A stretch of DNA of 12,802 bases from Candidatus Bathyarchaeota archaeon (GTDB lineage Archaea; Thermoproteota; Bathyarchaeia; Bathyarchaeales; DTEX01), in the NCBI GenBank assembly GCA_021158305.1, contig JAGGUU010000088.1:1-12802 (forward strand), in the 5' to 3' direction. The translations under genes were made by a program, and so were the position numbers. Below, piece by piece: positions 7,673 through 12,802 of the stretch (position 1 is its first letter; the number at the start of each line of letters is the position of its first letter). Below the pieces are notes generated by a model. It did not search any database, was not told the DNA's origin, and saw nothing but the letters and a program-made list of their open reading frames with translations.

Positions 7673-8367
7673 GCATAAAGGTTACGCCTAATCAAAGGTT
7701 TCAAGGCGTATATGATGTGATCCTAGAAGATGGATCCAAGAGGATAGCTACAAGAAACCTCACACCTGGAAGAAACGTTTATGGAGAGAGACTGATACAA
7801 GTTGGAGAAGAAGAATATAGGCTTTGGGATCCATTTAGAAGCAAACTTGCAGCTGCCATACTGAGGGGGATGGAAAATCTTCCCATCAAAAAAGACAGTA
7901 AGGTTCTATATCTTGGAGCAGCCTCCGGAACAACGGCAAGCCACGTATCAGACATAGTCGGGAAAAAAGGCTACGTGTACTGCATTGAATTTTCACATAG
8001 ATCGATTCGTGACCTTATAGACAATGTTTGCAGATTCCGCTTAAATATGGCTCCAATACTGGCTGATGCTAGATTTCCAACGAAGTATGCGACCTTAGTA
8101 GGCGAAGTTGACGTTATATACTGTGATGTTGCTCAGCCTGAGCAAGCTCTCATTCTATCCAATAATGCGAAAATCTTCTTAAAGGATGGCGGATGGACCA
8201 TGCTTGCGGTGAAAGCAAGAAGTATAGATGTCACCAAAGAACCGTCAGAGATTTACCGTAGAGAAGTTGATATACTGAGAAATGAAGGATTTGAGATATC
8301 TGAAGTTGTTGATCTCGAACCATACGAGAAAGACCACGCCATGATCATCTCACGATTAGGGATCTAG
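7669..8367 (+). CDS. flpA: Fibrillarin, rRNA/tRNA 2'-O-methyltransferase
   Basis: 232-residue SAM-dependent methyltransferase, the catalytic subunit of the box C/D RNP; it methylates ribose 2'-OH at sites chosen by guide RNAs. A short N-terminal domain (GVYDVILEDGSKRIATRN) is followed by the Rossmann-like fold with SAM loop LYLGAASGTTASH (80-92) and the acidic ligand E107. The catalytic K-D-K-H set of the family is complete: K59, D153 (in CDVAQPEQ), K182 and H223. Length is normal for Archaea. The start codon overlaps the nop5 stop (ATGA, four bases), with GGGAG a few bases upstream, so the pair is translationally coupled. L7Ae is not in the window. After the stop there is a short T5 run (8368-8372). 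Confidence 0.96.
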   Translation: MSIKVTPNQRFQGVYDVILEDGSKRIATRNLTPGRNVYGERLIQVGEEEYRLWDPFRSKLAAAILRGMENLPIKKDSKVLYLGAASGTTASHVSDIVGKKGYVYCIEFSHRSIRDLIDNVCRFRLNMAPILADARFPTKYATLVGEVDVIYCDVAQPEQALILSNNAKIFLKDGGWTMLAVKARSIDVTKEPSEIYRREVDILRNEGFEISEVVDLEPYEKDHAMIISRLGI

Positions 8368-8438
8368 TTTTTCCGTGGCACAGTTGCGTATAGCCCTAAC
8401 TATGAGGCTAATTTCCATAGTGCTAACTGAATCTCTTT
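8368..8438. other. Convergent intergenic segment with a weak hairpin
   Basis: The 71 bp between the ends of flpA and nikR contain T5 at 8368-8372 and a perfect 6-bp inverted repeat, ACTATG (8399-8404) and CATAGT (8416-8421), with an 11-base spacer; TAGCC/GGCTA (8391-8395/8406-8410) is an overlapping alternative. It may serve as a two-way transcription end. There is no U-tract after the stem, so confidence is low. Confidence 0.25.
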
Positions 8439-8861
8439 CTAACAGGTTACTTCCTTTCCGGCGGAGCTCATAACGAGCTTACCGTGCTTCACGCCTTTAC
8501 AACTCAAGATTCTATCAGATAAGTTTCTTATCTCTTTAGGATACCCTTTCACTGCAAGAATCTCCATACAGTTTCGTTCGTCAACATGTATATGCATTGT
8601 CGAAATGATAACCTCTCGATTTTCATGCTGAATGTCAAGGAGCTTTTCGACGAGCCCCTTTACTTCGTGATCGTAAAGTATTGTTAATGAACCCATCACT
8701 TCCTCATCTGACCTCTCCCATGCTCTTTCAATTAGAAAGTTCACGATCATATCTCTTACAGCCTTGGATCTACTATCATAAGACCTCTCTTTTATGGCAT
8801 GATCAAACCTTTCTAGTAGATCAGAACTTATTGATACGCTGAACCTGACAGTTTTAGCCAT
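8439..8861 (-). CDS. nikR: NikR-type nickel-responsive ribbon-helix-helix regulator
   Basis: 140-residue DNA-binding regulator. An N-terminal ribbon-helix-helix (about 1-45; KTVRFSVSISSDLLERFD then a helix ending in RDMIVNFL) is joined to a C-terminal ACT-like metal-sensing domain. The nickel site known from E. coli NikR is complete: H79 in DIQH, H90 and H92 in MHIH, and C98 in ERNC. NikR normally represses nickel uptake genes when nickel is plentiful. The ATG at 8861 has AGGAGGG five bases upstream. It lies downstream of tes on the same strand but has its own TATA-like sequence. No nickel transporter, hydrogenase or urease gene is in the window, so its targets are elsewhere, or it controls a neighbour. 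The family call is firm; nickel as the physiological metal is inferred from the ligand set. Confidence 0.9.
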   Translation of the reverse strand: MAKTVRFSVSISSDLLERFDHAIKERSYDSRSKAVRDMIVNFLIERAWERSDEEVMGSLTILYDHEVKGLVEKLLDIQHENREVIISTMHIHVDERNCMEILAVKGYPKEIRNLSDRILSCKGVKHGKLVMSSAGKEVTC

Positions 8862-8870
8862 ACGATCCCT

Positions 8871-8904
8871 CCTAAAAATATCTAGGAACTAAATGGCATA
8901 TATA
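8871..8904 (-). promoter_or_regulatory. nikR promoter and possible autoregulatory dyad
   Basis: On the minus strand GTTATATATGCC (about 8893-8904) is a good TATA candidate, predicting a start site near 8873 and a leader of about 12 bases. The imperfect dyad CCTAAAAATATCTAGG (8871-8886, plus strand) has 4-bp outer arms and overlaps the predicted start site, its end touching the Shine-Dalgarno, a position where a bound regulator would block the gene. It does not match the GTATGA-type E. coli NikR operator. Confidence 0.35.
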
Positions 8905-8956
8905 ACAAAAGCTTGGTGGAACGCGACATAAAGTAGAATATATTCAGCATTTAGAT

Positions 8957-8986
8957 CTTAAAACTCATAAAAATGTCGAAAAATCG
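8957..8986 (-). terminator. T-rich transcription end of tes
   Basis: Reading the minus strand past the tes stop there are successive T tracts (GATTTTTC, CATTTTTA, GTTTTA) within about 45 bases. Archaeal RNA polymerase stops at such oligo-T runs without needing a hairpin. This would separate tes from nikR transcription. Confidence 0.4.
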
Positions 8987-9001
8987 TCGAATCGAAGAAG
9001 A

Positions 9002-10540
9002 TCAAACAGGCTCATTAAGTTTCTTGCCTGTTCTTTTAGTCCATTCGCTTATTGGAATCGCGAATTGTTTCTCCACCTCACTTCTATAGATGCTGTTGTA
9101 TGTGCAGAACGATCGGATTTTTCCATCAGGGGTTGCATAATGTATCGCGCATCTTTGGATTCTGTCAAGATCTATATTCCATACATCTTGGAAATGCATT
9201 ATTCCTATCATAATAACCTTGTACATTAGCGATGCTAAGGCTTCATAGCTTCCTTTAGTCACCACATCCTTTATCAAGCCTCTTATGAGACCCGACTTGA
9301 CCATGGGCAGAAACTTAACAATCTCAGCTTTAGCTCGCGTCTTCCTCCCTTTAATTCCGAGATAGTATATATTCCAGAAGATTTCCGCGAATTTATCCAC
9401 GTCAACATAGCGTGTTATAGGCGTGTAAGAGTCATCCTCAATCACTATGAAGGTTGAGGCTCCACACATCGGATGCATTGTAAATACAGGATACGGCCTG
9501 CCCTTCAGCACTTCCATACCTTTCGATATTGGCACGGGCCAATTCACGGGTCTCCAGTCTTTGACTAGAATCCTCCCATCCGTCTGCTGTTCTATCAGTT
9601 TAATAGCATCCGGTATTGTTATACGCATCCTCCGCATCTCTTCTTTACGTGCTCTTCCAGCCATGGAAATAGGCTGAATATTAACGCATCTTACAACATC
9701 GCGATTCTTAATGGCGTATTCAATTATATCTCCTAAGTCTTTATCGTTCACTCCTCTAGCAAGGGTAACTACCAAAACGATAGATCTTAAACCGATCTTC
9801 CTTGCGTTCTCTAAAACCTTATTCTTTATCGGCACAAGATCCGTTCTACCTCGGAGTTTCTTGTAGATTTCCTCTCTTAACCCATCAAACTGTAGATAAA
9901 CAGTATTCATGCCGGCTTTGTAGAGTTCTCGGAAGTATTCTATGTCCTCAGCTAGTCTCAAACCGTTAGTATTAACCTCAACATGAGTTATTCCGGCCTT
10001 ATGTGCTTCACGAATTAAGTCTGGCAGATCATTTCTCAACGTAGGCTCTCCACCGCTGAACTGGAGAGCATTACAGGGCCATGGACTATTAGATCTTAGA
10101 AGCTTAATCATCTCAACGATCTGTTCATATGTAGGCTCATAAACATAATTTGCGGCTCCTGCATACGCGAAGCAGATTGGACAAGCCATATTGCAACGAT
10201 TAGTCACGTCAATTATGCCTAAGATAGTATGCGTTTTATGCTGCGGGCATAAACCACAGTCGTAAGGGCATCCTTTATCGATCTCAGTCAGGGGATTCTC
10301 TAAGCCTGACCCCATATACTTCGCCGAGTTCCAGTTCTTATAGAACCATTTATAGATCTCAGCATCTCCCCAATAAACATCCTCGAACTTCCCATGTTCG
10401 GGGCAGGTCTTTTCAAGATAGATCACACCATCCTCTTCATATATCCTCATAGGAATCCTTCTAAAACAGACTGGACAGATACTTGCTGAATAAATCTCAA
10501 AGTTTTCTTGGCTCTTCATAACGGTCCATCTCGCCTTCAT
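9002..10540 (-). CDS. tes: Tetraether lipid synthase-type radical SAM protein
   Basis: 512-residue radical SAM enzyme closely resembling the Tes family (Methanocaldococcus MJ0619, Methanosarcina MA_1486), which joins the ends of two phytanyl chains of archaeol lipids to make membrane-spanning tetraethers. The N-terminus has a Cys-rich metal site (C22, C25, C46, then H49 in CPEHG) and an auxiliary cluster motif CPYDCGLC (C91, C95, C98). The radical SAM cluster is CNMACPIC (C116, C120, C123), followed by GGEP (163-166). The C-terminal part has family cysteines C359 (HPMCG), C464 (RCAIHYATPDG) and C479 (SFCTYN) suited to a further Fe-S cluster. No long hydrophobic helix is obvious; the protein probably works at the membrane surface. 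ATG at 10540 is used; Met8 at 10519 is an alternative. No clear Shine-Dalgarno precedes either. The family call is strong; the exact product is inferred. Confidence 0.87.
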   Translation of the reverse strand: MKARWTVMKSQENFEIYSASICPVCFRRIPMRIYEEDGVIYLEKTCPEHGKFEDVYWGDAEIYKWFYKNWNSAKYMGSGLENPLTEIDKGCPYDCGLCPQHKTHTILGIIDVTNRCNMACPICFAYAGAANYVYEPTYEQIVEMIKLLRSNSPWPCNALQFSGGEPTLRNDLPDLIREAHKAGITHVEVNTNGLRLAEDIEYFRELYKAGMNTVYLQFDGLREEIYKKLRGRTDLVPIKNKVLENARKIGLRSIVLVVTLARGVNDKDLGDIIEYAIKNRDVVRCVNIQPISMAGRARKEEMRRMRITIPDAIKLIEQQTDGRILVKDWRPVNWPVPISKGMEVLKGRPYPVFTMHPMCGASTFIVIEDDSYTPITRYVDVDKFAEIFWNIYYLGIKGRKTRAKAEIVKFLPMVKSGLIRGLIKDVVTKGSYEALASLMYKVIMIGIMHFQDVWNIDLDRIQRCAIHYATPDGKIRSFCTYNSIYRSEVEKQFAIPISEWTKRTGKKLNEPV

Positions 10541-10578
10541 GAAAAGGATACTTTGACTTTAATTAAGGATTTCTAATG

Positions 10579-10592
10579 TAACTTATATACTT
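10579..10592 (-). promoter_or_regulatory. TATA box of tes
   Basis: The minus strand reads AAAGTATATAAGTTA across this site, a strong archaeal TATA-like element. Its centre is about 26 bases before 10560, predicting a leader of about 20 bases to the ATG at 10540. A second AT block, TTTAATTAA (10558-10566), lies nearer the start. The box shows that tes does not depend on read-through from the aminotransferase gene. Confidence 0.5.
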
Positions 10593-10647
10593 TTTAGATT
10601 TCTGGAGAATCTTGCAAACAATCTTGTGGCATCCATTGGTAAATACA

Positions 10648-10664
10648 TAACTTTTCAAGAGTTA
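10648..10664. repeat. 17-bp imperfect palindrome upstream of tes
   Basis: TAACTTTTCAAGAGTTA is symmetrical in 14 of the 16 bases outside its central one (one mismatched pair). It lies between the aminotransferase stop and the tes TATA box, about 60 bp upstream of the latter. A single half-site TAACTT recurs at 10579-10584, touching the TATA box. It could be a regulator site for tes; it could also form the 3' end of the aminotransferase mRNA. Confidence 0.35.
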
Positions 10665-10700
10665 CATTCTTTAGATTGAGATTTAGTAAAGTGAAAAAGA

Positions 10701-11930
10701 TTATTCTTTGAGCTCATTCACGTTCTCTTGTAGCTTTTCGAAAGCCATGATTATGTCGTCCATATCCTCTCTGGATCCAAGAAGCACATTTTGCGGAATC
10801 CATAATCCTTCAGTATAGCACGCCTTTTCTGTGACTGGCAGCTTCACCTTAGAATAATCTACGGATTTTCCATAGTAAGGACAGGAAAGTGGACATTTCT
10901 TAAAGTAGTTCAAGTAGGGCTCCTTATATAGGGGTCTAGAGTAGCCTACACTAACAGGGATTCCCTCGGCTTGCATTGCTTCAGCAAACTTGGCTTTAGA
11001 AATTCCTCCGAAGGCTTCAGGATCGTATCTGAAGATATAAAGATGATAAGAATTTCTAGTCACACGTTCATCTCTTTTGAGAGGTCTTATACCATCTATT
11101 TTGGATAATTTTTCGTCGAGATAACGTGCATTAGTCATCCTTCTTTCAGTCTGCTCGTCAAGTCTCTCCAGCTGAACCAGAAGAATGGCAGCTTGAAACT
11201 CAGTCATTCGATAGTTTCCTCCAGGAAGCTCATGCCTATACCAAGGTCCCTTAAGAGATCTTCCACAGTTATGTAGAGACCAGGCCTTGAGATATAGATC
11301 TTCATCGTTGGTTACGATCATCCCGCCCTCCCCGCTTGTTATATTCTTGCTTGATTGGAAGCTGAAGGCTCCTATGTTGCCTATCGCCCCGACTCTTCGT
11401 CCTTTCCATTCAGAACCCCATGCTTGGCAAGCGTCTTCCAGAATATATAGGTCATGCTTCTTAGCGATCGATAATAATGCATCCATATCGGCGGGTCTTC
11501 CGGATATATGGACTGGCAAGATGACCTTTGTCTTATCTGAGATTAAAGACTCAACGCTTTCTGGATCAATAGTGTAACTTTCAGGGTTTATATCAGCAAA
11601 GACGGGAACAGCATTTACGTATAGTACGGATATAGCTGTAGCCATAAATGTATACGCGGGAATAATAACTTCATCTCCACAGCCTACTCCAAGAGCTCTA
11701 AGAGAGATCTCTAGCGCCGCGGAACCATTAACTACTGAAACCCCGTATTTCGCATGCTGATATGATGAAAATTTTTCTTCGAACTCTTTTTGGAACTTCC
11801 CTCTGATGCCCCAAACTCCGCTCTCTAAGACATTTTTTAAGGCCTTCAATTCCCTTTCATCAAAGACTGGCCATTTAGGAAAAGGCTTGGTTCTTACTGG
11901 CTTGCCTCCTTTCAGAGCAAGTTTAGCCAT
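10701..11930 (-). CDS. DegT/DnrJ/EryC1/StrS-family PLP aminotransferase
   Basis: 409-residue PLP-dependent aminotransferase of the family that aminates keto-sugars and cyclitols. The PLP Lys is K196 in SFQSSKNITSGEGG (numbering from the GTG). Other PLP contacts are NGSAAL (69-74), D167 and Q170 in LEDACQAWG, and S191. The opening LALKGGKPVRTKPFPKWP and the C-terminal GYSRPLYKEPYL plus a CPLSCPYYGKS insert most resemble scyllo-inosose or 3-amino-5-hydroxybenzoate-type branches rather than UDP-sugar enzymes. The ATG at 11930 is chosen, with GGAGG eight bases upstream; a GTG immediately before it (11933) is almost as good. Its substrate is unknown: an amino-sugar for surface glycans or an aminated lipid head group are both possible. 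Neighbours are tes downstream and a small ribbon-helix-helix gene upstream, all minus strand. Confidence 0.9.
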   Translation of the reverse strand: MAKLALKGGKPVRTKPFPKWPVFDERELKALKNVLESGVWGIRGKFQKEFEEKFSSYQHAKYGVSVVNGSAALEISLRALGVGCGDEVIIPAYTFMATAISVLYVNAVPVFADINPESYTIDPESVESLISDKTKVILPVHISGRPADMDALLSIAKKHDLYILEDACQAWGSEWKGRRVGAIGNIGAFSFQSSKNITSGEGGMIVTNDEDLYLKAWSLHNCGRSLKGPWYRHELPGGNYRMTEFQAAILLVQLERLDEQTERRMTNARYLDEKLSKIDGIRPLKRDERVTRNSYHLYIFRYDPEAFGGISKAKFAEAMQAEGIPVSVGYSRPLYKEPYLNYFKKCPLSCPYYGKSVDYSKVKLPVTEKACYTEGLWIPQNVLLGSREDMDDIIMAFEKLQENVNELKE

Positions 11931-11965
11931 CACCTACTCCTCCATTTTTCGATTATTGCGTTGCC

Positions 11966-12009
11966 AAATTAATAAGCCTTCATAGAATGAAGATTCCAGC
12001 ACTATATAA
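11966..12009 (-). promoter_or_regulatory. Aminotransferase promoter with a perfect inverted repeat at the start site
   Basis: The minus strand has TTATATAG (12002-12009), predicting transcription near 11979 and a leader of about 49 bases. The perfect 15-bp dyad CTTCAT-AGA-ATGAAG (11978-11992) lies just after this box, across the predicted start site. GCTTATTAATTT (about 11966-11977) is an alternative TATA giving a 16-base leader. The dyad is in a typical repressor position; the binder is not known. Confidence 0.4.
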
Positions 12010-12011
12010 CA

Positions 12012-12033
12012 AAGAAAAAATGAATGAAAAATA
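12012..12033 (-). terminator. T-rich end of the small regulator gene
   Basis: Just past the stop of the 48-residue gene the minus strand carries TATTTTTC and then CATTTTTTC. This tandem T5/T6 pattern fits an archaeal oligo-T terminator and would isolate the regulator from the aminotransferase. Confidence 0.35.
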
Positions 12034-12042
12034 TCGGCTTAT

Positions 12043-12189
12043 CTATCTGCTTTTCCAGAGCTCTCGTCTCAATAAATCCCTGACCGCGGCTCGTATGGCC
12101 GCACTTCTGCTCGGATACATGTTCTGCCTTACTAATTCATCTAAGCCTTCAAGATAAGCCTCAGGAAGAAGAACAGTCACGAGCTTCAT
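12043..12189 (-). CDS. Small ribbon-helix-helix DNA-binding protein (48 aa)
   Basis: A short gene that is easy to miss. The translation starts MKLVTVLLPEAYLEGLDELV and ends RRELWKSR. It has the layout of a minimal ribbon-helix-helix (CopG/Arc-like) protein: a beta strand (KLVTVLLP), helix one (AYLEGLDELVRQNM), the turn YPSRSAAIRAAV typical of this fold, and helix two (RAAVRDLLRREL). Such proteins bind DNA as dimers that insert paired strands in the major groove. ATG at 12189 has AGGTG about ten bases upstream. It sits between the aminotransferase gene (same strand, downstream) and divergent guaAB, and dyads occur at both promoters next to it. No toxin gene adjoins it, so it is more likely a transcription regulator than an antitoxin. 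The gene is well supported by fold pattern; its target is unknown. Confidence 0.78.
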   Translation of the reverse strand: MKLVTVLLPEAYLEGLDELVRQNMYPSRSAAIRAAVRDLLRRELWKSR

Positions 12190-12338
12190 AGCCTTTCACA
12201 CCTACATCTATCCCCACATAACATGAAAGATATCTTCTATACATACCTATAAGGCTTAGGTCTAAATTATGAGGAAATAATAAATAGAGAAAAAGAAAAA
12301 TCTTCTGTTCAATTTGCCATATGGGAGATAAACAGAGG
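12190..12338. promoter_or_regulatory. Divergent promoter region: small regulator / guaAB
   Basis: For the minus-strand regulator, CCTTATAGG (12246-12254, minus) predicts a start near 12224. The perfect 10-bp palindrome AAGATATCTT (12227-12236) lies between that box and the start, where a repressor would act. For guaAB, AAATAATAAATA (12275-12286) predicts a start near 12307. No open frame of note otherwise fills the gap. Confidence 0.4.
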
Positions 12339-12802
12339 ATGGAAGAATTTAACCCTAAACATTTCGTTGACATACAAGTTAAAAAGATAAAGGAAATTAT
12401 AGGGAGGGAGAAGGCGCTCATAGCAGTCTCTGGAGGAGTTGATAGCTCAACATGCGCTGTATTAACCCACATCGCTATAGGAGATAACCTCATATGCGTC
12501 ATCCTAGACGACGCCTTCATGAGAAAAGGAGAACCAGAGAAAGTTGCTGAAACTCTTTCTAAACCGCCGCTTAACCTCCCAGTTAAGATAGAACCTGTTC
12601 AAGAAAAGTTTCTTAGTGCTCTGGAAGGATTGAGGGATGCTGAGGAAAAACGAAAAGCATTTAGAAGAACCTTCTATGAGACCCTAAGCGAGATAGCTAA
12701 ACGTGAGAATAGCAGATTTCTAGTTCAAGGAACAATACTGGCGGATATAATCGAGACGCAAGGCGGTATCAAGACGCAACATAATGTTCTTGAACAGATA
12801 GG
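12339..12802 (+). CDS. guaAB: GMP synthase, ATP-pyrophosphatase subunit (3' end outside window)
   Basis: The separate archaeal GMP synthase subunit B. It adenylates XMP and aminates it with ammonia from the GATase subunit, the last step to GMP. The PP-loop SGGVDSS is at 12429-12449. FMRKGEPE and GTILADIIETQGGIKTQHNV match the family; the classical NTGFLRKGE stretch is replaced by LDDAFMRKGE, a variant I associate loosely with Thermoproteota-type archaea. About 154 of the expected roughly 300 residues are present before the right edge. Start choice: ATG at 12339 (MEEFNPKHFV) fits homologue lengths and has GGGAG eleven bases upstream. ATG at 12321 in the same frame would add six residues but has no ribosome-binding site. 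Subunit A is not in the window. Confidence 0.93.
   Translation, partial: MEEFNPKHFVDIQVKKIKEIIGREKALIAVSGGVDSSTCAVLTHIAIGDNLICVILDDAFMRKGEPEKVAETLSKPPLNLPVKIEPVQEKFLSALEGLRDAEEKRKAFRRTFYETLSEIAKRENSRFLVQGTILADIIETQGGIKTQHNVLEQI

Noticed and set aside
8391..8430. Possible box C/D RNA between flpA and nikR
   Set aside because: CTGA is present but the putative C box (CTATGAGG) does not fit; the segment is also too short for confident boxes.
9002..11930. One operon of the aminotransferase and tes
   Set aside because: The gap of 160 bp holds a strong TATA box for tes and a T-run after the aminotransferase stop.
12043..12189. Antitoxin of a toxin-antitoxin pair
   Set aside because: Ribbon-helix-helix proteins are often antitoxins, but no small toxin-like gene lies on either side.
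12161..12520. Minus-strand open frame of 119 codons
   Set aside because: It lies mostly antisense to guaAB and overlaps the start of the better supported 48-residue gene in another frame; its translation is low in complexity and matches nothing.

Overview
The window looks like a piece of an archaeal chromosome. The evidence is a fibrillarin/Nop5 pair, a stand-alone GMP synthase ATP-pyrophosphatase subunit, a tetraether-synthase-type radical SAM protein, TATA-box promoters and a mix of Shine-Dalgarno-led and near-leaderless starts. Tetraether synthesis, heavy AGA/AGG arginine use and charged, compact proteins hint at a thermophilic, perhaps Thermoproteota-related (TACK) lineage. The lineage is a weak inference; no rRNA or other phylogenetic marker is present. 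Gene density is high, and the longest stretch without a gene is about 230 bp (4368-4600).

Layout. Bases 1-2771 (+) hold the 3' part of ileS, cut by the left edge. It converges on a minus-strand block: a zinc-dependent medium-chain dehydrogenase (2825-3859), a YbaK-type aminoacyl-tRNA deacylase (3894-4367), and a pyrD-pyrK pair (6317 down to 4601) that makes the flavin/iron-sulfur dihydroorotate dehydrogenase of pyrimidine synthesis. A divergent promoter region (6318-6472) separates pyrD from a plus-strand operon, nop5-flpA (6473-8367). That operon encodes two of the proteins of the box C/D RNP, which 2'-O-methylates rRNA and tRNA.

The second half is mostly minus strand: nikR (8439-8861), tes (9002-10540), a DegT/DnrJ-family PLP aminotransferase (10701-11930) and a 48-residue ribbon-helix-helix protein (12043-12189). 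Each shows its own candidate promoter. Finally guaAB starts on the plus strand near 12339 and runs off the right edge.

Most genes are housekeeping (translation fidelity, rRNA modification, pyrimidine and purine synthesis). The accessory interest lies in 8439-12189: the membrane-spanning lipid enzyme Tes, a nickel-site NikR regulator with no nickel gene in sight, a sugar/cyclitol aminotransferase, a tiny regulator gene, and several short inverted repeats at promoter positions. I saw no CRISPR array, tRNA, rRNA, insertion sequence, toxin pair or defence cluster, and no convincing wholly new system.
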